Positions 1-13,661 of a stretch of DNA of 64,000 nt are shown piece after piece. Made by a program: the position numbers and the translations under genes. This DNA comes from Lachnospiraceae bacterium (GTDB taxonomy: Bacteria; Bacillota; Clostridia; Lachnospirales; Lachnospiraceae): assembly GCA_017396555.1 (NCBI GenBank), contig JAFQLS010000014.1:1-64000 (forward strand), written 5' to 3'. The notes below the pieces were generated by a model that was not told the origin of the DNA, made no database searches, and saw only the letters and a program-made list of their open reading frames with translations. Position 1 is the first letter of the stretch; every line of letters starts with the position of its first letter.

Positions 1-1446
<1,446 letters not shown>

Positions 1447-1467
1447 TTATTCCTCCTATTTCAAAAA

Positions 1468-2040
1468 TTAATTAGCTACTTTTACCATACTATGTCTTAC
1501 TACTGATTCTCTGTAGGTGTAACCCTTTTGTAATTCTTCTACAATAATATTCTCACCATAAGAATCATCCTCTATATGCATTACTGCATTATGATAATCA
1601 GGATTAAATTCTACGCCAACGGCTTCTATAGGCTTTACTCCTGCATCATCCAAAACCTTAAGGAACTGTTTATATATCTTATCCATTCCGTCAACAAATG
1701 GAGTTCCTTTATCCTCATCAGATACTGTTGCAAGACCTCTTTCGAAGTTATCTACAACAGGAAGAACCTTTTCTATAATATCTCTTGCACCTATCTCATA
1801 CATTGCTGCTTTTTCTTTTTCAGAACGTTTTCTAAAGTTATCAAACTCCGCAAATGTTCTTTTATACTTATCCGTAAGTTCTTCTATTATCTTGTCTTTC
1901 TTGTCAGATACAACAGCTTCTTCTGTAGCAGAATCTGCATCTGTAGCTTCCTCTGTCTTATCCTCTTCTATTTTATTTTCCTCTGTTTCAACAGCTTCTT
2001 CTAATACTTCTTCTGTTGTTTCTTTTTTATTATCAGTCAC
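1468..2040 (-). CDS. grpE: Nucleotide exchange factor GrpE
   Basis: GrpE releases ADP from DnaK and acts as a heat sensor of the chaperone cycle. The 190-residue protein starts at a GTG codon with an AGAGAGGTGG ribosome site upstream. Residues 1-50 are strongly acidic and low in complexity (EE/TEE runs), typical of the disordered GrpE N-terminus. They are followed by a long helix (about 50-95) containing FAEFDNFRKRSEKE, the conserved dimerisation helix. The C-terminal beta domain contains VKPIEAVGVEFNPDYHNAVM and ends with GYTYRESVVRHSMVKV, the usual GrpE signature. It sits 18 bases downstream of hrcA and 24 bases upstream of dnaK, so the three are one operon. Confidence 0.97.
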   Translation of the reverse strand: MTDNKKETTEEVLEEAVETEENKIEEDKTEEATDADSATEEAVVSDKKDKIIEELTDKYKRTFAEFDNFRKRSEKEKAAMYEIGARDIIEKVLPVVDNFERGLATVSDEDKGTPFVDGMDKIYKQFLKVLDDAGVKPIEAVGVEFNPDYHNAVMHIEDDSYGENIIVEELQKGYTYRESVVRHSMVKVAN

Positions 2041-2058
2041 TTTTGTTCCACCTCTCTA

Positions 2059-3099
2059 TTACTTCTTAAATACTGCATCAAGCTGCTCTTTAACCGTTTT
2101 TAGGTTTTCAACTACCTTTTCATAATCCATTCTCTTAGGACCTATAATACCGATAGTTCCCGAAACTCCATCCTCAAGCTCGTAGGTTGCAGTCACAACA
2201 CTACAATCCTTCATCGTCTGGATAGGCGTCTCAGCTCCAATATATATTTGAATTCCCTTACCCTCTGAATGTTCTTTATCAACCAAAAGATTAGTTAATA
2301 ATTTCTTTTCTTCTAAGGTACAGATTAATTCGCTTGCCTTTGCACTATCACTTAATTCTGGATACTTAAATATATTAGTTGTACCACTTGTGTATATTTT
2401 TAAATCATCATCACCACTAAGCGCCTGTGCCACTACATCCAGTATAGTTCTTACAAGTTCCGTATGTTCTCCTGCCTGTGCTGTCATCCTTGAAATCAAA
2501 GCAAGATTAATCTCTTCCATTGTCAAACCATTCAAAGTATTGTTAAACAAAATATTAAGCTTAAGAATTGTCTCTGTATCAAGTTCTTTATTCAAATCAA
2601 TAATCTTATTCTTAATAACATTTCCCTGAAGAACCACTACACAAAGTAACTTGCCACTTTCAACCTGTGAAAGCTGTATAAACTTTAAACTCTTAAAATA
2701 CTTAGGTGTAGAAATCAACGATGTATAATTCGTATTATTGGCAAGCAGCTTCGCTGTATCCTGCAATAATTCTTCCACCTTTTCTACCTTTTCACTAAGA
2801 AATTCTTTAAGCTCTATAACTTCTCTTTCCCTATTATTTAATTCCTCTTCCTTCTCGCTCATCATCTGGTCAACATACAGACGATAACCCTTGTCAGATG
2901 GAATTCTACCGGCTGAAGTATGCGGCTGAATAATATAACCCAGTTCCTCCAAGTCTGCCATCTCATTTCTTATTGTGGCAGAACTCAAATTAAGGTCTGT
3001 ATATTTAGAAATAGTTCTTGAACCAACCGGCTCACCTGTCTCCAAATAATTCTTTATTATAGCCTGTAGTATTTTAAATTTTCTTGTATCAAGTTCCAT
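2059..3099 (-). CDS. hrcA: Heat-inducible transcription repressor HrcA
   Basis: HrcA binds CIRCE operators and represses the dnaK and groE operons; its folding depends on GroEL, which makes it a chaperone-titration sensor. I place the start at the ATG at 3097-3099 (protein begins MELDTRKFKILQAIIKNY, 346 residues) because GAGGTG lies seven bases upstream. A longer in-frame reading would start at a GTG at 3148-3150 inside the CIRCE operator, which is unlikely. The winged helix covers about residues 1-75, with GEPVGSRTISK and LSSATIRNEMADLEELGYI as the helix-turn-helix core. TSAGRIPSDKGYRLYVD is the classic HrcA motif. The C-terminal half is the GAF-like dimerisation region. It is the first gene of hrcA-grpE-dnaK. 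Confidence 0.97.
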   Translation of the reverse strand: MELDTRKFKILQAIIKNYLETGEPVGSRTISKYTDLNLSSATIRNEMADLEELGYIIQPHTSAGRIPSDKGYRLYVDQMMSEKEEELNNREREVIELKEFLSEKVEKVEELLQDTAKLLANNTNYTSLISTPKYFKSLKFIQLSQVESGKLLCVVVLQGNVIKNKIIDLNKELDTETILKLNILFNNTLNGLTMEEINLALISRMTAQAGEHTELVRTILDVVAQALSGDDDLKIYTSGTTNIFKYPELSDSAKASELICTLEEKKLLTNLLVDKEHSEGKGIQIYIGAETPIQTMKDCSVVTATYELEDGVSGTIGIIGPKRMDYEKVVENLKTVKEQLDAVFKK

Positions 3100-3143
3100 A
3101 GGCACCTCATTTCTAAGAGCTAACTTAATAAAACTTTTGTCTG

Positions 3144-3170
3144 TTAGCACTCACTCTTTTAGAGTGCTAA
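3144..3170. promoter_or_regulatory. CIRCE operator before hrcA-grpE-dnaK
   Basis: A perfect inverted repeat, TTAGCACTC at 3144-3152 and GAGTGCTAA at 3162-3170 with a nine-base spacer, matches the canonical CIRCE element bound by HrcA. It lies between the predicted leftward promoter and the hrcA start codon, so HrcA autoregulates its own operon. Confidence 0.98.
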
Positions 3171-3185
3171 TTATTCACTACACAT

Positions 3186-3214
3186 AAAATATCACTATCT
3201 TTTGAATTTGTCAA
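3186..3214 (-). promoter_or_regulatory. Sigma-A promoter of hrcA operon
   Basis: On the minus strand a TTGACA -35 box (complement of 3209-3214) is followed after 17 bases by TATTTT (complement of 3186-3191). The CIRCE element begins about 16 bases downstream of the -10 box, the usual arrangement. The -35 box lies inside the spacer of the divergent yfhO promoter, so the two promoters interleave. Confidence 0.75.
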
Positions 3215-3230
3215 CAATATTTGTTATAAT
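3202..3230 (+). promoter_or_regulatory. Sigma-A promoter of the first yfhO
   Basis: TTGAAT at 3202-3207, a 17-base spacer and a consensus TATAAT at 3225-3230 precede the yfhO start at 3261, with AAAGGTGA as ribosome site. It overlaps the divergent hrcA promoter. Confidence 0.7.
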
Positions 3231-3260
3231 ATATTTAACTTTTTTGAAAGGTGATAAATT

Positions 3261-7275
<4,015 letters not shown>

Positions 7276-7290
7276 TTAAATCCTCCTAAT

Positions 7291-7578
7291 TTATTCTGCA
7301 ACTATTGCAAGAATATCATTCTGTCTAACCACAATATATTCTTCTTTGTCAAGCTCTACTTCTGTTCCTGAATATTTAGAATATATAACCTTATCACCAA
7401 CATTAACAATCATATTAACTTCTTTTCCATCGACATTTCCGCCCGGTCCAACTGCAACAACTTCTGCCTGCTGTGGCTTTTCTTTTGCCTGACCCGGTAT
7501 AATAATTCCTGACTGTGTCATTTCTTCTGCAACTAACTGTTTTAAAATAACTCTGTCTCCTAATGGTATTAATTTCAT
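7291..7578 (-). CDS. groES: Co-chaperonin GroES (Hsp10)
   Basis: GroES caps the GroEL ring. The 95-residue length is normal. The N-terminus MKLIPLGDRVILKQL and the mobile loop ending in TQSGIIIPGQAKEKPQQAEVVAVGPG match the family, and the C-terminal half contains VGDKVIYSKYSGTEVELDKEEYIVV. The start ATG at 7578 has GGAGGAAG upstream. It is the first gene of groES-groEL, directly downstream of a perfect CIRCE element. Confidence 0.99.
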   Translation of the reverse strand: MKLIPLGDRVILKQLVAEEMTQSGIIIPGQAKEKPQQAEVVAVGPGGNVDGKEVNMIVNVGDKVIYSKYSGTEVELDKEEYIVVRQNDILAIVAE

Positions 7579-7623
7579 ATAATACTTCCTCCATTTCTTT
7601 TGCCTTCCGGCTTTTTAAGGTTA

Positions 7624-7650
7624 TTAGCACTCTGTAACAACGAGTGCTAA
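7624..7650. promoter_or_regulatory. CIRCE operator before groES-groEL
   Basis: TTAGCACTC at 7624-7632 and GAGTGCTAA at 7642-7650 with a nine-base spacer form a perfect CIRCE element, identical in its arms to the one before hrcA. It lies between the groES promoter and ribosome site, so HrcA represses groES-groEL. Confidence 0.98.
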
Positions 7651-7661
7651 CTCTGTGATAT

Positions 7662-7690
7662 ATATTAATCAACTTAACCTCTTTATGCAA
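7662..7690 (-). promoter_or_regulatory. Sigma-A promoter of groES-groEL
   Basis: On the minus strand TTGCAT (complement of 7685-7690), 17 bases, then TAATAT (complement of 7662-7667) lie just upstream of the CIRCE site. Upstream of the -35 box (7691-7770) the minus strand is a run of A-tracts spaced roughly every ten bases, which could act as an UP element. Confidence 0.65.
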
Positions 7691-7770
7691 CACTCAAATT
7701 TCATTTTATACTTTTTATTTTCTTTTATTTTCTTTTGTTTTCTCTTGTTTTCTTTATTTTTCTTGATTTT

Positions 7771-8658
7771 TTATTTTCCGAGATTTTTTTCTCTTCCATA
7801 ATAGAACAGATATTGTTGGGCATAACCGCCATATTCACCAAAATTCTTTTTTGCATACTCACCAATAATTTCTTTTTTGGTATCCTTGCCATCAAAATAC
7901 ATTTCTTCCATTATCCTTTTTATCCAAACATCCACCGGAAATGAATTTCTGTATCCTAAGCTAAATAGCATTACACAGTTGGCTACTTTTTCCCCAACAC
8001 CTTTAATGCTCATCAGAAGCTTTCTTGCATCATCTTCACTTAGATTATCAAATTTTTCTCTTTTAACCATTCCAAGAGTCATATTTTTCGAAGCATCTAA
8101 CAGATAACCGGCTCTAAAACCGGTTTTCATTTCCTTGTAGCCCTCCTCTGTTATACTCTCAAGGGCACATATATCAGGAAATGAATAGAAGTCAATTTCT
8201 CCTACACTACCTAAAAATATGCCATATTTTTTAGAAATATTCCTTACAATCTGCTTTATATGGGGTATCTGCTTATTTTGAGAAATAATAAATGACATAA
8301 GTGTTTCTTCAAACTCCTGATTCAGTATTCTTACACCATATTTATCCTCTATAGGTGCTTTAAGTCTTTCGTCAGTACTAATTAAATGAGCTTTTATAGC
8401 AGAATAATCTCTTTCCAAATCAAAATACCTTATCCAGTATCCCTCTACATCCATTAATGATGTCTGCATACAATATAAAGTATCCTTTTCTTGTCTGATA
8501 TGAATAAATTTATTCATAGATACCACACCATATTCAAGGTCTGCTATTTTTTCAAAATGAAAACACTGCCCACATTCCATAGTCTGTTCTATATTAAAAT
8601 CATTAACTGCTTCTATTATAACTAGGTTATCTTTCTCGTATATTTTAATAATAATCAC
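7771..8658 (-). CDS. OGG1-type 8-oxoguanine DNA glycosylase/lyase
   Basis: Base-excision repair enzyme of the HhH-GPD superfamily that removes oxidised guanine and cleaves the abasic site. The helix-hairpin-helix segment GVGEKVANCVMLFSLGY contains the Schiff-base lysine, Lys224 in this reading, and FPVDVWIKR supplies the catalytic aspartate, Asp243. The KVANC plus PVDVW combination is the OGG1 type rather than MutY or Nth, and no iron-sulphur Cys cluster follows. The N-terminal OGG-like beta domain includes MECGQCFHFEK. The reading starts at a GTG that overlaps both the AAGGAG ribosome site and the TGA of the upstream yfhO. That leaves no spacer, so the true start may be one of the following ATT codons. 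It is translationally coupled to yfhO. Confidence 0.85.
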   Translation of the reverse strand: MIIIKIYEKDNLVIIEAVNDFNIEQTMECGQCFHFEKIADLEYGVVSMNKFIHIRQEKDTLYCMQTSLMDVEGYWIRYFDLERDYSAIKAHLISTDERLKAPIEDKYGVRILNQEFEETLMSFIISQNKQIPHIKQIVRNISKKYGIFLGSVGEIDFYSFPDICALESITEEGYKEMKTGFRAGYLLDASKNMTLGMVKREKFDNLSEDDARKLLMSIKGVGEKVANCVMLFSLGYRNSFPVDVWIKRIMEEMYFDGKDTKKEIIGEYAKKNFGEYGGYAQQYLFYYGREKNLGK

Positions 8659-10757
8659 TCCTTATGTATATTTCTTTTATTTTTAATTACAAGTAGTACA
8701 AATATCAATAGTGAAGCGGTGGAAATAACCGTTCCAAGTTTAAGACCTCTTGGAAAATATTCAAGAGATAATTCACTAACTCCCTCTTCAAGATGAATAT
8801 ATATGTATGTATTATCTATATTTTCAATTGTCTGCTCCCTGCCATTTACTGTCAGACTCCAACCCTTATCGTAAGGTATTGAAAAAAACACATACCCTGC
8901 CTCATCCAACTCTATATCACCACTTATTTGAGATATTTTATTTTCTTTCATATTAAATGTATTATTAGATAATATTTTATATGCTTCTTCAATATCTATG
9001 TCCTTATTTCCTGTTGTCTTGCAAAGAAAATTGCGCCGGATTTCTTCATAGTCATTTCCCCTAAACAAATCCTTAACATCATTTCCTACATAATATCCTA
9101 ATGGAAGAAAATACCTGTTTTCTATTTTTTCCCCAGCTTTATAAATATATTTAACAGAAAACAGCATATTGCCTATTTCATCATTTCCATCATATTCTAT
9201 TCTGTTTATAGTATTTTTGCCATACATCTTATCAAACAGCTTATATTGTGAATCATACACTATTGAGGAATAAATACTCATAGACTTATAGCCAAATAGC
9301 ATTCCTTCATTCATATAATCACCGGTCTTATCCATATCGACAGTTCGTACAAATTTTTCTTCCCCGTTATAAATATCCTGACACAAATCTGTATACGAAA
9401 GATTCACTTGATAATTTTGCAACACACTAAATATAAGTTCAAGAATTATAGTAATTGCTATTATGCCTGGCTTTACCTTTTCTCTATACTTAATAAATGC
9501 ATATAATATTCCAATGTACAATACTCCCACACAAACATTTAGTAGCACATCATCAAATATAAATTTACTTCCTTTATAATGCCAATTAAGCATGTATATT
9601 CCGAGCAAAAGAACTAAACCTGCTACCAATATCATATTTTTATTAATTTCCTTTGTTTTTTCAATGCTGACAAAGGTTTCATAAGCCATTGTGACTATCA
9701 AAAAAACAAAAATAAATACATACCTTGTTCCTTGTGCATTGTGTACCGTGTGAAATCCGTTCCAAATAATATCAAGTGGTTTAAGCCAAAATGACAATAA
9801 TAACACAACACATAAAACTGCCTTGCCTATTCTTTGTCTTAAAGGTATGCTCTTTGTACCAATATAAACAATGCTTAAAATAAAAATCCCCAAGGTACAA
9901 TACGTAACTGTTCCTATTTTATCTCCAAATAACATTCCTGTAATCATTCTATACCAATGAAATCCCATCAGCTTATCCGATAACACCTCAGATTGTACTG
10001 TAAAAGAATCAGATAAAGCATATAGTTCTGGTATTATTATAATCATCGCCATACACCCTGCAAGCAATGAATATAACGCAAATCTCCCTACACTCTTCCA
10101 TATTATCTCATATCTTTTTTCACAAGTTAAAAGATATATAAAATACATCACGCAAAACAGACATATCATATAACCTATATAGTAATTACATAATATAGCC
10201 AATCCCAGAGAAACTGTATATAGTACAACCTTTTTTTCTTTGTATAACTTTTCCAAGCCTAGTATTACAAGCGGAAATAATGCAACACTATCAAGCCACA
10301 TTATATTATAGCCTTTCACTATAAAATACATAGACAATGCATACACTGAAGAAAATACAATTGCATACCTGCTGTTATATTTATTTTTTAAATATATATA
10401 TGCATTAAGTCCACAAAATCCAACCTTAATAATTATAAGGGTTATAACAGCAACATCTGCCTGATGTGGTTTAAATAAGCACAATAATACATTAAGCGGA
10501 CTAATAAGATAATATGCTGCTAATGCAACAAAATTAGTCCCCATACCTGCATTAAATGTATACAAAAGACTTTCACCAGAATTAATTTTCCTTATCAGCT
10601 CGGCATAAAATGCTACATATTGCGAATCAAAATCTGCACCACTAAGCCAGTTCCTACCAAACGGGACAGAATTATTAACAGCCAACGTAATGACGTATAC
10701 TAATACCGGTAAAAAAAAAGCTATTAAATATGTGATTTTTCCTCTACACTTCCCCAT
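8655..10757 (-). CDS. yfhO: YfhO-family multi-spanning membrane protein (second copy)
   Basis: A 700-residue paralogue of the protein at 3261-5687 with the same organisation. The first loop is FGRNWLSGADFDSQYVAFYAE, with an acidic residue in SGADFD. NAGMGTNFVALAAYYLISPLN follows, then a block of about a dozen membrane segments to about residue 430. The C-terminal domain contains SIPYDKGWSLTVNGRE and FPRGLKLG, and a last membrane segment comes near 675-692. It is shorter than the first copy in the extracytoplasmic region. Its ATG overlaps the stop of the HAD gene upstream (TAATG), and its stop overlaps the glycosylase start, so HAD-yfhO-glycosylase is one transcript. A role in wall-polymer glycosylation is family inference only. 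Confidence 0.85.
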   Translation of the reverse strand: MGKCRGKITYLIAFFLPVLVYVITLAVNNSVPFGRNWLSGADFDSQYVAFYAELIRKINSGESLLYTFNAGMGTNFVALAAYYLISPLNVLLCLFKPHQADVAVITLIIIKVGFCGLNAYIYLKNKYNSRYAIVFSSVYALSMYFIVKGYNIMWLDSVALFPLVILGLEKLYKEKKVVLYTVSLGLAILCNYYIGYMICLFCVMYFIYLLTCEKRYEIIWKSVGRFALYSLLAGCMAMIIIIPELYALSDSFTVQSEVLSDKLMGFHWYRMITGMLFGDKIGTVTYCTLGIFILSIVYIGTKSIPLRQRIGKAVLCVVLLLSFWLKPLDIIWNGFHTVHNAQGTRYVFIFVFLIVTMAYETFVSIEKTKEINKNMILVAGLVLLLGIYMLNWHYKGSKFIFDDVLLNVCVGVLYIGILYAFIKYREKVKPGIIAITIILELIFSVLQNYQVNLSYTDLCQDIYNGEEKFVRTVDMDKTGDYMNEGMLFGYKSMSIYSSIVYDSQYKLFDKMYGKNTINRIEYDGNDEIGNMLFSVKYIYKAGEKIENRYFLPLGYYVGNDVKDLFRGNDYEEIRRNFLCKTTGNKDIDIEEAYKILSNNTFNMKENKISQISGDIELDEAGYVFFSIPYDKGWSLTVNGREQTIENIDNTYIYIHLEEGVSELSLEYFPRGLKLGTVISTASLLIFVLLVIKNKRNIHKE

Positions 10758-11545
10758 TATAGTAATCCAAACCTTTCCAAACTTTCTCTTATGCCACCTT
10801 TGTCATAATCTCCGGTTCTATATTCAACCATTTCAAACAAATCCTTATGACTATTTCCCATTGCCACACCATGTTTAACATATTTAAGCATCTCTAGGTC
10901 ATTGAAGCTGTCTCCATAAGCATAGGTATTCTCCCATTTTATGCCTATTTCATTAATCAATAATTTAATCCCTTCTGCCTTTGAATAATCTCTTGGAATT
11001 AACTCAAGTAATTTTTCATTATGAATAACATATCTGAATTCTCTTTCCATTTCTTTAATAACACTATCTATATTGCTATTATCATCAAAAGCTCCACTTA
11101 CCTTTGCTGCTCTTACCTCTCCCATATCTATAAGTCGTATTCTGTCAGGTATACTCCTCATATATGTGTCATAAGCCTTTCTATAAACAGACTTAATCTT
11201 ATCTTCCATCTCAAAATATAAGTATTTATGCCCTTCCGGAATAGGCATTATTCCATTTTTTCTCATACATTCAATTACGCTATTTGTAATATCTGTCTCA
11301 ATCTCCTTCTTAAACAGCACCTCATTACCAAATTCAATATAGGTTCCACCGCCTGCTATTACTCCGTCAAAACCGATATTTCTTATATCATCTGTAACCA
11401 TCGGATATGTTCTGCCCGTACATAAAAACGCCAAATGACCATTAGCCCTTAACTCTCTTATAGCATCTCCGGTATCCTTAATCACACCTTTGTCATAACT
11501 ATATATGGTTCCATCTATATCAAAAAAAATCGCCTTTTTTTCCAT
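10757..11545 (-). CDS. Cof-type HAD-IIB family hydrolase (sugar/nucleotide phosphatase-like)
   Basis: Cytoplasmic HAD phosphatase of the Cof subfamily, which generally dephosphorylates sugar phosphates or flavin-type cofactors; the substrate cannot be told from sequence. I start it at the ATG at 11545 (MEKKAIFFDIDGTIYSY, 262 residues) because AAGGAGGAG lies eight bases upstream; a longer in-frame reading to 11587 lacks a site. Motif I is FFDIDGT with the nucleophile Asp, motif II is LCTGRTYPM, the IIB cap lies in the middle, and motifs III/IV are SKAEGIK and YGDSFNDLEMLKY. It ends in a TAATG overlap with the downstream yfhO. Confidence 0.9.
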   Translation of the reverse strand: MEKKAIFFDIDGTIYSYDKGVIKDTGDAIRELRANGHLAFLCTGRTYPMVTDDIRNIGFDGVIAGGGTYIEFGNEVLFKKEIETDITNSVIECMRKNGIMPIPEGHKYLYFEMEDKIKSVYRKAYDTYMRSIPDRIRLIDMGEVRAAKVSGAFDDNSNIDSVIKEMEREFRYVIHNEKLLELIPRDYSKAEGIKLLINEIGIKWENTYAYGDSFNDLEMLKYVKHGVAMGNSHKDLFEMVEYRTGDYDKGGIRESLERFGLL

Positions 11546-11706
11546 ATCTTTCTCCTCCTTTGTAGAGTTTATATATTTTAAAAGCATTTGTCAACGATAA
11601 GACCAATAACTTCATTTCAAATTGAAGGATACACAAAAAAACTCTTTCCTTTTACTTCCAAAAGTATTATAATAAATGAGTAATTAAAACTAAAAGGAGG
11701 TTTACT

Positions 11707-11997
11707 ATGGCAAAGAAAATAGGAAAGATATTAGTTGCAACTGCTCTTATTGGTACAGCTGTTGCCGGCGGTTTAGCACTCTATAACAAATTCAAAGCTA
11801 ATCAGGATGATCTTGATGATGATTTCATTGATTTCGATGATGACTTTGATGACGACTTTGAAGACGAAGATGATGACGAAAGCAATCGTTCATATGTTAA
11901 CATAACATACAATGATGTTGATGAAGATAATGCAGATACAGTGGATGAAGCTGAAGCTGATGACACTGAAGCTGATGCTGACGATGCTGTAAAATAA
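11707..11997 (+). CDS. Small acidic membrane-anchored protein, YtxH-like N-terminus
   Basis: I do not recognise a named family with certainty. The 96-residue protein begins MAKKIGKILVATALIGTAV, a lysine-flanked hydrophobic segment (about residues 8-27) with a small-residue-rich core similar to YtxH/general-stress membrane anchors. The rest is extremely acidic, dominated by Asp and Glu (DDDFIDFDDDFDDDFEDEDD and similar), with almost no hydrophobic residues, so it is likely disordered. The ribosome site is AAAAGGAGGTTT and a strong hairpin terminator follows. It is monocistronic, with a TATAAT-like box near 11669. A calcium- or cation-binding tail is possible but unproven. Confidence 0.75.
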   Translation: MAKKIGKILVATALIGTAVAGGLALYNKFKANQDDLDDDFIDFDDDFDDDFEDEDDDESNRSYVNITYNDVDEDNADTVDEAEADDTEADADDAVK

Positions 11998-12009
11998 GTT
12001 AATTAACAA

Positions 12010-12051
12010 GGAGTATTATATTAGTTTAGCTAATATAATACTCCTTTTTTT
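12010..12051 (+). terminator. Intrinsic terminator after the small acidic protein gene
   Basis: A 15-bp perfect stem, GGAGTATTATATTAG at 12010-12024 with its complement at 12030-12044, a five-base loop and a run of seven T residues. It is oriented for the plus strand. Confidence 0.93.
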
Positions 12052-12052
12052 A

Positions 12053-12778
12053 TTATTCTTCAATAAATGTTCTGTCACTGGTAAGCTTGTTAATACTTCT
12101 TGGAAGAGCATCTTTTGAATTCTTCCATGGCTCATCCTTATATCTATAATCAAACTTATCTGTAAACCACTCTAAATCATCTGCAACCCTATTCATATTA
12201 TCAAGATATAACTTATGCGTAGCTTCAAGAAATTCGTCCAGATTTTTCCCTGACATATTCGCCGGAGCCTGCTCTATAAGAACCTGATAATGTCTAACAC
12301 ACATTCCCTTAGATGATAAATACTTATTCTTAAAAGCCGAATCCTTTTCCCACAAATAATGAATAGTCTTTATATATCTGTTAAATGTATTCTCTATCTT
12401 GTCACATACATAACATGATTCGTTAAGCTTCTTAAGATATTCAACAAGTGGCGAGCTCTCTTTCTTTTTAAATAATCCACCTGATGCCTTTGCACCTGTT
12501 GCAGCTAATTTTTCCACATCTTTGTTAATCTTTCTCATATGTGTATGTAATACCAGTGCTGCACCAAGACGATTACCTGCATTCATTACCTGTGCCATAT
12601 GCTTGGTACAAAAACCTATCTCATCTGTAACAAGTCTTACATCGTCCTCCATATAGCTTGGACCCATTGTAAACTCTATAGCATCCTTTTCTAATTGATT
12701 ATACATCACACAAATAGGACATTCACAATCCACAGCATATGCATCATTTACCGGTATTGTATATAACTGTTCTTTCAT
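12053..12778 (-). CDS. DUF6062-like Cys-rich protein
   Basis: A 241-residue cytoplasmic protein with no signal peptide or membrane segment. It has pairs of conserved Cys/His residues in a pattern suggesting a metal site: CECPICVMY near residue 19, FCTKHM near 57, CYVCDKI near 120, and CVRHYQ near 161. The arrangement of two similar Cys-x2-Cys plus Cys-x-x-His units, each followed by long helices, suggests an internal duplication. I believe it belongs to DUF6062, a family of unknown function in Clostridia; I have not verified this by search. It lies two bases downstream of the DUF2225 gene and they are probably co-translated. Confidence 0.75.
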   Translation of the reverse strand: MKEQLYTIPVNDAYAVDCECPICVMYNQLEKDAIEFTMGPSYMEDDVRLVTDEIGFCTKHMAQVMNAGNRLGAALVLHTHMRKINKDVEKLAATGAKASGGLFKKKESSPLVEYLKKLNESCYVCDKIENTFNRYIKTIHYLWEKDSAFKNKYLSSKGMCVRHYQVLIEQAPANMSGKNLDEFLEATHKLYLDNMNRVADDLEWFTDKFDYRYKDEPWKNSKDALPRSINKLTSDRTFIEE

Positions 12779-12779
12779 T

Positions 12780-13643
12780 TTAAACCAACTCTTCCCGTTC
12801 TTTTTTTAATAATTCCTTAAGTTCTCTGGCTCTGTCTTTTATTTTTGCACCGGCAGCCCTGGAGGTAATAACCTCACCAACCAGCTTGTATGCCACAGTA
12901 TAATCCTTACATCTTCTTGCCAAATCGGCAGTCACATAAAGATACGTACTTTCATCCATTCCACAAATAGGGAACACCTCTTTACTCATGGCACTCTTAA
13001 ATCCCTCATACGCCTTTTCTATACTGTCCTGCTCCTCGGCTTGAATGTTCTCAATAACTTCATCATAATTCTCTGTATCTTTAGGTAAATTCTCAGCCTG
13101 ACCTCTAAGAAGCCATGCAATTTTCAGACATATATATGCCCTTTCGCTAATTCTACTCTTTTTTACCACAGCATTAACCAAAGCTAGTCTGTGTCTTATA
13201 AGTGCATCTTCATATGAATATTTGCTAAGCTTATCATTTAACCCTTTAAAATTAGACGAAATATTGTTAATAATCAGCTTTGCCTGTGGTAAAGTCATAT
13301 AATTAAAGTATCTGCTAAGAGCAGCATATCCACACTTATTACATACAATCGCGTCATATTTAATTGTATCTATGCCTTGATATTTTGGTCTTAAATCCGA
13401 ATCAACTGATATCATTCTTGCCTTACCTGTACGAACAGCTTTAGTTTTAAATTCCCAATCGCATACGGGACATTTATAAGATTTATCATAAAGCAGTTCT
13501 TCCTCAGATATTTCATGAACCTTTACATCATCTTTTTTATCATCATTTGAATTATTCTTTTTTTCTTCGGTATCAAATATGTCTACATTTGACATCCCAA
13601 ACAAACCAACTTTTTCAAGACCTGAAAATAAATTACTACTCAT
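12780..13643 (-). CDS. DUF2225 family protein (zinc-ribbon plus helical repeats)
   Basis: A 287-residue cytoplasmic protein. After an N-terminal polar stretch, LLYDKSYKCPVCDWEFKTKAVRTGK and AIVCNKCGYAALSRYF form a zinc-ribbon with two Cys-x2-Cys pairs near residues 58 and 100. The remainder, roughly 120-287, is helical and resembles TPR-type repeats (RISERAYICLKIAWLLRG, SIEKAYEGFKSAM). This order is typical of DUF2225, whose function is unknown. It follows glnS by 18 bases and precedes the DUF6062 gene by two, in one leftward operon. Confidence 0.88.
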   Translation of the reverse strand: MSSNLFSGLEKVGLFGMSNVDIFDTEEKKNNSNDDKKDDVKVHEISEEELLYDKSYKCPVCDWEFKTKAVRTGKARMISVDSDLRPKYQGIDTIKYDAIVCNKCGYAALSRYFNYMTLPQAKLIINNISSNFKGLNDKLSKYSYEDALIRHRLALVNAVVKKSRISERAYICLKIAWLLRGQAENLPKDTENYDEVIENIQAEEQDSIEKAYEGFKSAMSKEVFPICGMDESTYLYVTADLARRCKDYTVAYKLVGEVITSRAAGAKIKDRARELKELLKKEREELV

Positions 13644-13661
13644 ACTTTCTCCATTCTTATC

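Noticed and set aside
1576..2004. Plus-strand frame across grpE
   Set aside because: Antisense shadow of the Glu/Asp-rich grpE coding region, without initiation signals.
3099..3150. Longer HrcA start inside CIRCE (GTG at 3150)
   Set aside because: That start would put the operator in the coding region, and the ribosome site GAGGTG points to the ATG at 3099.
7700..7790. Tandem repeat or CRISPR-like array in the T-rich stretch
   Set aside because: The units are not exact and have no spacers; it is read as phased A-tracts before the groES promoter.
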